Assembly (NCBI GenBank): GCA_943323935.2
Contig: CALPJR020000039.1
Location: forward strand, 1-7,097
Direction: 5' to 3'
Source: Bifidobacterium breve
Lineage (GTDB): Bacteria > Bacteroidota > Bacteroidia > Chitinophagales > Chitinophagaceae
Length of the DNA: 7,097 nt
Part shown: positions 1-5,461 of the stretch, piece after piece
Position numbering within the stretch: the stretch's first letter is position 1
Layout of the letters: every line of letters starts with the position of its first letter
The notes under the pieces: model-generated
The model's input: only the letters and a program-made list of their open reading frames with translations
The model's database searches: none
Told to the model about the DNA's origin: nothing
Made by a program: the position numbers and the translations under genes

Positions 1-174
1 ACAGGAACGCATCCTAATGTGATGTTGGATAGGATAGAAAGAAAAAATTGGATCATTGATTTAGATGTCTCAAAAAAGAAACTCAGTTTCAAAAAATTTG
101 TCTTGTATTATTTTGAAAAATTAACCGGTATACGTCCATTTGATTTTAAGAATTATAAAATTATCCGTTCATAA
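1..174 (+). CDS. C-terminal fragment of an unidentified protein (possibly a glycosyltransferase)
   Basis: Frame 1 is open from the left edge to a TAA at 172-174, giving the last 57 residues of a protein that starts outside the window. The fragment begins TGTHPNVMLDRIERKNW and ends EKLTGIRPFDFKNYKIIRS. It is basic and aromatic-rich, with no membrane segment. From memory, a THP...RI...NW segment followed by an EK.TG.R...NYK tail resembles the ends of some Bacteroidetes glycosyltransferases (GT14/Branch-like), but no catalytic motif is visible, so the function is a weak guess. Its stop codon is followed immediately by the meaB ATG with no gap, so the two are very likely co-transcribed. That the frame is coding is well supported; the family is not. 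Confidence 0.6.
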   Translation, partial: TGTHPNVMLDRIERKNWIIDLDVSKKKLSFKKFVLYYFEKLTGIRPFDFKNYKIIRS

Positions 175-1077
175 ATGTTTGATGTAAACGATATCACAAA
201 AGGTGTTGCTGAAGGCAATTTTTTATTGTTGGCAAAAACCATTTCACAAATTGAAAATAAAGTGGAAGGTTCGGATACTTATTTGACTCAGCTTGCGCCT
301 AAAGCAATTCCAATCATTGGGATCACTGGTCCTCCAGGGGCAGGTAAAAGTACCTTAATTGCAGGCTTGGTGGGGGAGTGGATTGCGGCAGGAAAAAAAG
401 TAGCTGTGCTTTCGGTAGATCCTTCTTCGCCTTTTCATAAAGGGGCTATTTTAGGAGATCGTATCCGAATGAAGGAATGGTATTTGCATCCACAGGTATT
501 CATTCGTTCTTTAGCTTCTAGGGGCCATCTAGGCGGTTTGAATAGTTCCATGATAGAACTAACCACTTTATTACAATCGGTAGGATTTGATCAAATAATC
601 GTGGAGACTGTTGGAGTAGGACAATCCGAAGTGGAAGTGGCATCCTTAGCCGATACCACTGTCGTAGTGCTAGTACCAGAAGCTGGGGATGAAGTGCAGA
701 TGATGAAATCGGGCTTAATGGAAGTGGCGGATCTATTTGTAGTCAATAAGAGTGATCGGCCAGATGCACAAACATTTATCCATCATATTCAACAAATGAT
801 CATGGAGCATGGCATGTCAGAAGACCAGGTCAAAGTAGTTGCTACCATTGCTTCTCAGGGTGTTGGCATTGCTGATTTGATTCAAGCAATTGATGCCCAT
901 CAAATTATTAAAACAGCATTAGGCAAACAAAATCAATTGATGGTTGCAAAAGTAATTCAGTTGATTGTGGCAAATAAAATGCGTCAGGTAAATCTTAAAA
1001 AATTAGAGCAAGATATTGCATTAGAAATTTCAAAACCTGGCTTCAATATTTTTGAATTTTCACAAAGATTTAATTAA
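175..1077 (+). CDS. meaB: Methylmalonyl-CoA mutase-associated GTPase MeaB (ArgK/YgfD family)
   Basis: A 300-residue G3E-class P-loop GTPase. The family gates delivery of adenosylcobalamin to methylmalonyl-CoA mutase and protects the mutase from inactivation, in the cytoplasm; older annotations call it an ArgK transport ATPase/kinase. Visible motifs: Walker A GPPGAGKST at 52-60; DPSSP at 82-86, a family signature near switch I; ETVGVGQSE at 144-152, with the Walker B/switch II glycine; GDEVQ at 171-175, in the region that couples to the mutase; and the guanine-specificity motif NKSD at 191-194. The C-terminal part (about 245-300) corresponds to the helical dimerisation arm. It is slightly shorter than the roughly 330 residues of characterised MeaB/YgfD. 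The ATG directly abuts the upstream stop codon and has no Shine-Dalgarno sequence, which is normal in Bacteroidetes. No mutase gene is visible nearby. Its last 18 bp overlap the end of the convergent glycosyltransferase gene. Confidence 0.95.
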   Translation: MFDVNDITKGVAEGNFLLLAKTISQIENKVEGSDTYLTQLAPKAIPIIGITGPPGAGKSTLIAGLVGEWIAAGKKVAVLSVDPSSPFHKGAILGDRIRMKEWYLHPQVFIRSLASRGHLGGLNSSMIELTTLLQSVGFDQIIVETVGVGQSEVEVASLADTTVVVLVPEAGDEVQMMKSGLMEVADLFVVNKSDRPDAQTFIHHIQQMIMEHGMSEDQVKVVATIASQGVGIADLIQAIDAHQIIKTALGKQNQLMVAKVIQLIVANKMRQVNLKKLEQDIALEISKPGFNIFEFSQRFN

Positions 1078-1962
1078 GGCAATTGCGCGATTGATTTTAT
1101 TTTTCCACTTCAATTTTGTGGGCATGATAAATTCAGGCAAAGGGCCATTCCAATCTTCACCTCTGTGTAACATATGTTTTGTAAGTAAGCTAGAAGTGAA
1201 CCCCCATTTTTGTATAAATTGATTGTAGCCTTTATTGCGTTTTACACGTCCTACCGATTTAGATCCAAAATGATATGCCCTACTTTGACTAACTCCTTTG
1301 AAATAACGTACACCTGCCATCCATAATTTCATCGAAAAATCTGGATCAGAATACATGCCTGGACTAAATTCAATACTGTATCCGCCAACGGTATCCCACA
1401 AAGCGACTGGCAAAATATTGGGAGGCCATGTTGCACCAGACCAATCCTTTTTTTCTGGTTGACTGTATTCTTGTAGTAGTTTTTCTTCTTGAAAATTTGC
1501 AATGTCCTGTCCATAGTTTTTTTCAATCACTGCATTGCTAGATGCAATAGGTTCAATCATTGTGGCAGATAAAAAGAATAGCTCATGTCCAATACTTTTA
1601 ATTTCTTCCATTAGGGCAGTATCCCATCCTGGACATAAATACATATCGTCATTGAGGTAAAGTAAATAAGGTGTTCTGATGAGTGTTCTTGCTGCATTGA
1701 GCGCAAAACATACACCAATATTCTCTGTACTATAAGTGTAATCTAAATCTGTTTGTGCTTTTACCCATTCATAAGAGCCATCTTTTCCTTGATTCACATG
1801 TACAATGATCTGATGTTGTAATGTTGAATTTTTTCGGATACTCTCAATACATTTTTGTAAAAATGCAAGATTGTTCCAACTTGGTATTAGGATCGAAAAT
1901 TGTGCTTGCACATTTTGGGTGCGTTGCAGGGAGGATTGAATGGTAAAATTGTGCAGAGACAT
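1060..1962 (-). CDS. Glycosyltransferase family 2 protein (GT-A fold)
   Basis: A 300-residue protein that probably transfers a sugar from a nucleotide-sugar donor to a glycan or lipid acceptor at the cytoplasmic face of the membrane; donor and acceptor cannot be read from the sequence. The GT2 core starts with FSILIPSWNN (22-31), the first beta strand and nucleotide-binding loop. LYLNDDMYLCPGW (101-113) contains NDD at 104-106, the DxD-like metal/nucleotide site. WDTVGGYS (189-196) and SDPDFSMKLW (205-214) form the acceptor-side region holding the likely catalytic acid, and HFGSKSVGR (231-239) is the end of the domain. There is no transmembrane segment, so it is probably soluble or peripheral. 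Its ATG shares one base with the stop of the upstream 68-residue membrane protein gene, which implies translational coupling. Its stop lies inside the meaB coding region on the other strand. Family assignment is firm; the pathway is unknown. Confidence 0.88.
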   Translation of the reverse strand: MSLHNFTIQSSLQRTQNVQAQFSILIPSWNNLAFLQKCIESIRKNSTLQHQIIVHVNQGKDGSYEWVKAQTDLDYTYSTENIGVCFALNAARTLIRTPYLLYLNDDMYLCPGWDTALMEEIKSIGHELFFLSATMIEPIASSNAVIEKNYGQDIANFQEEKLLQEYSQPEKKDWSGATWPPNILPVALWDTVGGYSIEFSPGMYSDPDFSMKLWMAGVRYFKGVSQSRAYHFGSKSVGRVKRNKGYNQFIQKWGFTSSLLTKHMLHRGEDWNGPLPEFIMPTKLKWKNKINRAIALIKSL

Positions 1963-2168
1963 TAACTGGCTTTTTCATTTTTCCACCATCTATATGCGAC
2001 ATATCCCATGATGCCAAAAGGCATTGCAGCCAGATAAAGAATACCAACATTAAATCCTTTTCCAGCTTCTTCACCAATCTGCGCAGCTGTTTTAGTACAG
2101 ATGGAGCATTGTGCTTTTCCAGCTAATACGATCAATTGAAATACAAATAATAAGTAAATGCTTTTCAT
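1962..2168 (-). CDS. Small QCxxC membrane protein, uncharacterised Bacteroidetes family
   Basis: A 68-residue protein of unknown function. An N-terminal hydrophobic segment (about 3-16) followed by AGKA|QC looks like a signal peptide cut before Q20, leaving a mature N-terminus QCSIC with a CxxC pair at C21 and C24. There is no lipobox, so a lipoprotein is unlikely. A second hydrophobic segment (about 41-60, NVGILYLAAMPFGIMGYVAY) is a membrane anchor, followed by a short basic tail (RWWKNEK). From memory, proteins with the same plan (signal peptide, QCxxC, G.N.GILYL...P...GY..Y) are widespread in Bacteroidetes and are always annotated hypothetical. The CxxC would face the periplasm and could be redox-active, bind metal or form a disulfide; this is inference. 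The gene lies just after the THX terminator, has a candidate -7 box 4 nt before its ATG, and overlaps the glycosyltransferase start by one base. Confidence 0.82.
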   Translation of the reverse strand: MKSIYLLFVFQLIVLAGKAQCSICTKTAAQIGEEAGKGFNVGILYLAAMPFGIMGYVAYRWWKNEKAS

Positions 2169-2172
2169 GATG

Positions 2173-2180
2173 CAAAAATA
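2173..2180 (-). promoter_or_regulatory. Candidate Bacteroidetes -7 box for the QCxxC protein/glycosyltransferase operon
   Basis: On the minus strand this reads TATTTTTG, an exact match to TAnnTTTG, the -7 consensus of the Bacteroidetes primary sigma factor. It ends only 4 nt before the ATG at 2168, so a start site at the usual distance would fall at or beside the start codon, giving a leaderless or nearly leaderless mRNA. No TTG-type -33 box is evident: the upstream DNA is the THX terminator hairpin. Alternatively the operon is fed by readthrough from THX and the match is chance in AT-rich DNA. Confidence 0.4.
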
Positions 2181-2185
2181 GGCAT

Positions 2186-2207
2186 AAAAAACCCCGAATA
2201 ATCGGGG
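2186..2207 (-). terminator. Rho-independent terminator of the THX gene
   Basis: Read on the minus strand, CCCCGA (2207-2202 side) and TCGGGG (2197-2192 side) form a perfect 6-bp GC-rich stem with a 4-nt TTAT loop, followed at once by six T residues (2191-2186). It begins about 20 bp after the THX stop codon. On the plus strand the downstream tract is interrupted (GGAATCTATTTTT), so it acts mainly on minus-strand transcripts. Confidence 0.85.
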
Positions 2208-2227
2208 GAATCTATTTTTAAAAAAAA

Positions 2228-2344
2228 TTAAGCTTTTGCTTTTGGAGCGACTGTCTTAATATTTCTTGTTTTGTGTGGTCTGCTTTTACCAAAAGAACCT
2301 AAAAAGCGTTTTCCTTTTGCTGTTTTTTTATCTCCTCTACCCAT
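2228..2344 (-). CDS. 30S ribosomal protein bTHX (Thx)
   Basis: A 38-residue very basic protein starting MGRGDKKTAKGKRF and continuing LGSFGKSRPHKTRN. It matches the THX family, a tiny peptide that sits in the head of the 30S subunit and stabilises 16S rRNA packing, found in Thermus and Bacteroidetes. The diagnostic parts are GRGDKKT(A)KGK at 2-12 and GSFGKSRP at 16-23; the C-terminus is a lysine/alanine tail. The frame stays open 28 codons further upstream to an ATG at 2428, but that stretch overlaps the HU terminator and the -7 box and encodes nothing THX-like. The ATG at 2344-2342 is therefore the start. No Shine-Dalgarno sequence is visible. It is flanked by a terminator on each side and so is probably a single-gene transcript. 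Confidence 0.93.
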   Translation of the reverse strand: MGRGDKKTAKGKRFLGSFGKSRPHKTRNIKTVAPKAKA

Positions 2345-2376
2345 GATATTGTAATTTTTTAATTGTGATTGGAGCA

Positions 2377-2384
2377 CAAATATA
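2377..2384 (-). promoter_or_regulatory. -7 box of the THX promoter
   Basis: The minus strand reads TATATTTG, an exact TAnnTTTG match, 32 nt before the THX ATG, which would give a 5' untranslated region of roughly 25-28 nt. It follows directly on the T-run of the HU terminator, so the -33 region would lie inside that hairpin's DNA. No clear TTG -33 element is seen. Confidence 0.6.
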
Positions 2385-2385
2385 A

Positions 2386-2422
2386 AAAAACCCTCTGAAT
2401 AAATGGTTATCCGAGGGTTTTT
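2386..2422 (-). terminator. Rho-independent terminator of the HU gene
   Basis: AAAAACCCTC (2386-2395) is the exact reverse complement of GAGGGTTTTT (2413-2422). The inside can extend through a G-C pair (2397/2411) and ATAA/TTAT (2399-2402/2407-2410) to an ATGG tetraloop. On the minus strand the stem is followed by a run of T residues (down to 2385). It starts 18 bp after the HU stop. The flanking A and T tracts are symmetrical, so it could in principle work in both directions, but no plus-strand gene enters from the left. Confidence 0.85.
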
Positions 2423-2440
2423 ATTCAAATAAATTTGAAA

Positions 2441-2710
2441 TTACAACTTGCCGCTCAATTCTTTACCAGCCTTGAAACGTGCAACTTTCTTTGCTTTAAT
2501 CTTAATAGTCTCACCTGTTTGTGGGTTACGACCAGTTCTTGCAGCACGCTTAGATACTGAGAAAGTACCAAAACCTACTAAAGTTACTTTGTCACCTTTT
2601 TTCAAAGATTTAGTTACTGCTTCGATAAAAGCGTCTAAAGCTGCATTAGCTTGTGTTTTTGGACAATCAACTGCGTCAGCGATGTGTGCGATCAATTCTG
2701 CTTTGTTCAT
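2441..2710 (-). CDS. HU-family DNA-binding protein
   Basis: An 89-residue nucleoid-associated protein that binds and bends DNA as a dimer. [14 protein letters not shown] at the N-terminus and the helices to about residue 37 form the dimer base. [12 protein letters not shown] (41-52) contains the family-defining GFGTF at 46-50. [13 protein letters not shown] (55-67) is the beta-arm with the intercalating proline of NPQTG at P63, and [11 protein letters not shown] near the end is the conserved closing segment. Length matches the usual 90 residues. An in-frame ATG 46 codons upstream is rejected as the start, because that extension covers the promoter and T-rich leader; MNKAELI at 2710 is the classical HU start. 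It has its own promoter and terminator. HU and IHF subunits look alike; HU is the safer call. C16 is not a family-defining residue. Confidence 0.95.
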   Translation of the reverse strand: MNKAELIAHIADAVDCPKTQANAALDAFIEAVTKSLKKGDKVTLVGFGTFSVSKRAARTGRNPQTGETIKIKAKKVARFKAGKELSGKL

Positions 2711-2742
2711 AGATGTGTTTTTTATAGTTTTAAACGATAGAA

Positions 2743-2750
2743 CAAATTTA
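2743..2750 (-). promoter_or_regulatory. -7 box of the HU promoter
   Basis: The minus strand reads TAAATTTG, an exact TAnnTTTG match, 32 nt before the HU start codon, giving a predicted 5' untranslated region of about 25-28 nt. A TTTG sits upstream (2769-2766), 15 nt away, somewhat closer than the usual roughly 19-nt spacing for a -33 box, so the -33 assignment is uncertain. Confidence 0.6.
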
Positions 2751-2886
2751 TTGGGTTTGATGAAACAAAAAAATATTTTAGTACTTTTTTTAATTTTTAT
2801 TTTTCCACTAAAACCCTTAAATAGTAAGGTTTTCCGCCCAAGGGCCATATTTCAATTTTAGGGCTACTTAATGGGGAAATTCTTAA

Positions 2887-2917
2887 AATCCTTTACTGTA
2901 TTGAGTTACAGCGGATT
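2887..2917. other. Interrupted stem-loop of unknown role
   Basis: AATCC (2887-2891) pairs with GGATT (2913-2917), and CTGTA (2896-2900) pairs with TACAG (2907-2911) around a 6-nt loop. An asymmetric internal loop (4 nt against 1) separates the two 5-bp stems. It has no strong T-run on either side (minus strand GGATTTTAAG). It could be a second, weak terminator for the DUF4286 operon, an RNA-stability element, or chance in AT-rich DNA. Confidence 0.3.
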
Positions 2918-2947
2918 AAAAAATGAAAACGAGGCCAGTTATGGCTT
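2918..2947 (-). terminator. Possible terminator of the secreted protein-xth-DUF4286 operon
   Basis: Read on the minus strand, AAGCCA and TGGCCT (2947-2942 and 2937-2932) form a short stem with one A-C mismatch around a TAAC loop. It is followed after CG by TTTT and, a few bases later, TTTTTT. It lies about 23 bp after the DUF4286 stop codon, where an operon terminator is expected. The stem is short, so this is only a candidate. Confidence 0.4.
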
Positions 2948-2969
2948 TTGGGAGACTAGCTATCCACAA

Positions 2970-3272
2970 TCAATGCACAATTTTCATGCTTGTATTGAAG
3001 TGAAAACATTGTTCTCCCCATTGTTCGGTGACGCTAAATAGTAGTGTTTCTGCGTGTTTTGCTTGAAATTCAGCTATTTGAGTAGCAGTTTGACTAAACA
3101 ATTGTAGGGTAAAAGTAGGGGGCTGATCTGCTGCAAGGTCTAATTGATAGAGTTGGTGCTCTACAAAGCAGCTAGTGGAAAGACAGTTTGGTATAAAGCT
3201 TTGCTTCACCCAAGTCAACCATGCTGCTTCTATGGAAGGATCTACTTGAAAACTAATATTGGATACAAACAT
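2970..3272 (-). CDS. DUF4286 family protein
   Basis: A 100-residue protein of unknown biochemical role that matches, by recognition, the small DUF4286 family common in Bacteroidetes. Typical features are an N-terminal beta strand with V.NISF.VD (3-11), the aromatic helix AAWLTWVKQSFIPN (16-29) followed by a CF segment (35-36), the strand TFTLQLFS (53-60), and the closing WGEQCFHFNT (85-94), which aligns with the FGERF..F.T end of the family. The fold is probably a small ferredoxin-like alpha/beta domain (inference). There is no signal peptide or membrane segment. It is the third gene of an operon: its ATG lies 4 nt after the exonuclease III stop. I know of no established reason for it to be with exonuclease III. 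Confidence 0.85.
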   Translation of the reverse strand: MFVSNISFQVDPSIEAAWLTWVKQSFIPNCLSTSCFVEHQLYQLDLAADQPPTFTLQLFSQTATQIAEFQAKHAETLLFSVTEQWGEQCFHFNTSMKIVH

Positions 3273-3276
3273 GTAT

Positions 3277-4047
3277 TTATTTTTTTAATTCTACAACAAT
3301 GGGGCAATGGTCACTATGCTTTATATCTGGAAGTATAAAGGCATCCTTAATTTTAGTTGATAATATTTTTGTCGTACAAAGATAATCAATTCTCCATCCT
3401 TTGTTTTGTAGTCTAACAGATGGAAATCTTTGACTCCACCAAGAATAAGCGCCAATGGCATCTTCATGCATATGCCTAAAACTATCCACCCAATTATTTG
3501 TAAGTAACTGATCCATCCAAGCCCTTTCTTCGGGTAAAAAACCAGAAGATTTTTTATTCCCTTTTGGATCATGGATATCGATTGCTTGATGTGCAATATT
3601 ATAATCTCCTGCAACGATGATATTTGGTCTTTCTTTTCTGAGTGCTTCTACCCAATTGTAAAATTCATCCAACCATTGGTACTTATAGGCTTGTCTAAGG
3701 TCTCCACTTGTACCTGAGGGGAAGTAGGCATTGATGATGGTAAGGTCTCCAAAATCGACTCTAATCACGCGTCCTTCCGCATCACTCATTTCATGTCCAG
3801 TACCATGCTCAATTAGTGTTGGCTTTTGTTTACTAAATACGGCCACCCCACTGTATCCTTTTTTTTGGGCTGGATACCATGCAATATGATAACCAAGATC
3901 AGTCAAAAGACTTAAGTCAATATCCGTACTACTTGCTTTTGTTTCTTGAACACATAAAATATCAACAGGATATGTTTTAAGCCATTCGATCAAACCTTTT
4001 TTGATGGCAGCTCTTATTCCATTGACATTATAACTTACGACGCGCAT
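3277..4047 (-). CDS. xth: Exodeoxyribonuclease III / AP endonuclease (ExoIII family)
   Basis: A 256-residue Mg-dependent phosphodiesterase of the endonuclease/exonuclease/phosphatase fold. The family cuts the backbone 5' of abasic sites and removes 3'-blocking groups in base-excision repair; E. coli XthA has 268 residues. All the expected catalytic parts are present: SYNVNGIR (5-12, N7), the metal ligand in QETK (34-37, E35), NAYFPSG (106-112, Y108), GDYNIAH (147-153, D148 and N150), GFLPEER (169-175), GWRIDY (217-222, D221) and the catalytic SDHCP (245-249, D246/H247). The start MRVVSYN is the usual one for the family, since the first strand begins at once. It lies 6 nt after the stop of the secreted-protein gene and 4 nt before the DUF4286 ATG, so the three form one operon transcribed from about 5450. 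Confidence 0.96.
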   Translation of the reverse strand: MRVVSYNVNGIRAAIKKGLIEWLKTYPVDILCVQETKASSTDIDLSLLTDLGYHIAWYPAQKKGYSGVAVFSKQKPTLIEHGTGHEMSDAEGRVIRVDFGDLTIINAYFPSGTSGDLRQAYKYQWLDEFYNWVEALRKERPNIIVAGDYNIAHQAIDIHDPKGNKKSSGFLPEERAWMDQLLTNNWVDSFRHMHEDAIGAYSWWSQRFPSVRLQNKGWRIDYLCTTKILSTKIKDAFILPDIKHSDHCPIVVELKK

Positions 4048-4053
4048 GCATGA

Positions 4054-5430
4054 TTAATTTGGCGATTGAAAAATTTCACTATACGCAATTAAGAGTAAAA
4101 GGGATGAGATAGGACTTTGATTTACTTGTGCTAATGGAATTAAATAATTTGGTTTATTTCTTCCTTTTGCTGCCATGATGGCCACATTGTTCAAATACAT
4201 AATTTTAACATCAATCTCATTGTTAAAAAGAATTTTAAATGTATCCTTTCCAATGGTTCCTTCGACTGATTTAGAGATATAGATAACACCTTTTGGATAG
4301 TTCGTGTTTAATGTATACATCGAACTTGAGTCATACCCATTGTATATTTTATTTGAATTGAACATCAAGCCAGTATTGGCTGGTTGCTCAATCACTTTAA
4401 ACCTGCCAATTAAATTCGTGTCTGCATATATCTTATGAATACTGTCTGGTAAAAATCGAATAGGTGATGTGGCGCGTAATTCTGGATCGATCATTGGATT
4501 GAATTCAATATAAGCTTCCAATGAATAGTCTTTATTTTCACTTGTATTTCTTAGAGGTTGTATTGCTTGATAGTATTCTTTAAATAGGGTGTTGGTCCTT
4601 TTTTTAATTTCAGGTAAAATAGCAAAAAATGGATTGTTGGTTGTTTTGTCTTTGGTATCAATTTTCTGCATCATCGCAGTTGGTACTCTTAGCACAACCC
4701 TTGAACTATTATCTATGAACTGAAAAAAATCTTTGCTTGTATCTACGGTAATTCTTGGCTTTGCTTGTAATAAAGGCATGGTAAAATTATCCGAAGCAAA
4801 ACTAAATGGCACTTTTGCTTCAATGTAAGCCAGTTCCTCACCGTCTTTATCAAAATAGCTCACGCCAGATTGAATGGCCTTGAATAAGCTTTTTGGAGGA
4901 GACACCGGTATATTCATTGGATAACCAATACCTTGATTGGCAATTGGAATCATACCAATTAGAATGGTTTTTTGGAAAACAGGTGTCTTGTTCTTATCTA
5001 AAATAGTACAGGTTAAAAACCAAGTGGATTGAATGCTGTCTTGTTTTGGAATAATAATGTTCACCATTGAATTGCTAAATGTTTGTACTGGTTGCAATTC
5101 ATAAATTTCTAAATAAGCATGAAAATCCGAGGATTGGCTTTGATTCCAATCAATCACGATCTTACCAATTTGATTTGACTTATTTAAAATTTTTATCTTA
5201 GTTGCGAAACTCGTATCTCTTTGAAGTTGTAATGGATTAAAAAGCGCTGTGTCCAATATGCTTGCAAATGCTTGTACTTGACTTGTAGTGGGATGCCAAT
5301 ATTTTCCTTCGGGTTGAATACTAGAATACATTTGAACTTGTTCAAATGTAACCTGGTTGGATTGTCCAATTGTAGCGATGCAAATGCATTGCGTGAAGAG
5401 TAGACTTAAAAAGTAAAAGCTTTTTTTCAT
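4054..5430 (-). CDS. Secreted protein of unknown function
   Basis: A 458-residue protein that I do not recognise. MKK followed by a hydrophobic stretch (about 4-21) and ATIGQ|SN at 19-25 reads as a Sec signal peptide, so the mature protein is probably periplasmic, outer-membrane associated or exported. There is no clear lipobox: C15 and C17 lie inside the hydrophobic core. The rest is rich in alternating hydrophobic/polar strands (for example KIVIDW, AYLEIYEL and VVLRVPTAM), suggesting a beta-rich, perhaps multi-domain architecture. A lysine-rich helical segment lies around 270-290 (EIKKRTNTLFKEYYQAI). A short hydrophobic stretch near the end (SSLLLLIAYSEIF) could be a buried strand/helix or a weak membrane anchor. 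I see no catalytic motif, type IX sorting domain or TonB-related motif. It is the first gene of an operon with exonuclease III and DUF4286. Coding is certain from the length and signal peptide; function is unknown. Confidence 0.85.
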   Translation of the reverse strand: MKKSFYFLSLLFTQCICIATIGQSNQVTFEQVQMYSSIQPEGKYWHPTTSQVQAFASILDTALFNPLQLQRDTSFATKIKILNKSNQIGKIVIDWNQSQSSDFHAYLEIYELQPVQTFSNSMVNIIIPKQDSIQSTWFLTCTILDKNKTPVFQKTILIGMIPIANQGIGYPMNIPVSPPKSLFKAIQSGVSYFDKDGEELAYIEAKVPFSFASDNFTMPLLQAKPRITVDTSKDFFQFIDNSSRVVLRVPTAMMQKIDTKDKTTNNPFFAILPEIKKRTNTLFKEYYQAIQPLRNTSENKDYSLEAYIEFNPMIDPELRATSPIRFLPDSIHKIYADTNLIGRFKVIEQPANTGLMFNSNKIYNGYDSSSMYTLNTNYPKGVIYISKSVEGTIGKDTFKILFNNEIDVKIMYLNNVAIMAAKGRNKPNYLIPLAQVNQSPISSLLLLIAYSEIFQSPN

Positions 5431-5453
5431 TTGGAAGTTTCAAATTGGGTAGT

Positions 5454-5461
5454 CAAATTTA
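5454..5461 (-). promoter_or_regulatory. -7 box of the secreted protein-xth-DUF4286 operon promoter
   Basis: The minus strand reads TAAATTTG, an exact TAnnTTTG match and identical to the HU box, 23 nt before the ATG at 5430. The predicted 5' untranslated region is about 17-20 nt. No TTG is present at the expected -33 distance. The 96-bp divergent gap (5431-5526) must also hold the promoter of the plus-strand LOG gene, for which I see only a degenerate candidate. Confidence 0.55.

Larger units (their letters stand above)
2711..2969. other. Non-coding stretch between the HU gene and the DUF4286 gene
   Basis: These 259 bp contain no convincing gene. The HU-proximal part is T-rich on the minus strand and holds the HU leader and promoter. 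Around 2814-2833 there is an imperfect dyad (AAAACC-C-TT with AAGGTTTT) and at 2836-2845 a GCCC/GGGC inverted repeat with a 2-nt centre, either of which could be an operator or chance. Further right are two hairpins, listed separately. A 56-residue plus-strand frame starts at 2871 but is not supported. Confidence 0.6.

Noticed and set aside
1844..2077. 77-residue minus-strand frame across the QCxxC protein/glycosyltransferase junction
   Set aside because: Out of frame with two better supported genes that are joined by a one-base overlap; a shadow frame.
2836..2845. GCCCAAGGGC inverted repeat upstream of the HU promoter
   Set aside because: Only 4 bp per arm with a 2-nt centre; such repeats arise by chance and nothing ties it to a regulator.
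2448..2861. 137-residue plus-strand open frame opposite the HU gene
   Set aside because: It is the antisense shadow of HU and its leader. It has no family resemblance, while HU on the other strand is unmistakable.
2871..3041. 56-residue plus-strand frame starting at ATG 2871
   Set aside because: It runs antisense into the DUF4286 gene, has no recognisable motif or promoter, and crosses both putative hairpins; probably chance.
3144..3338. 64-residue plus-strand frame over the DUF4286/xth junction
   Set aside because: Antisense to two well-supported genes, with no protein-like features.
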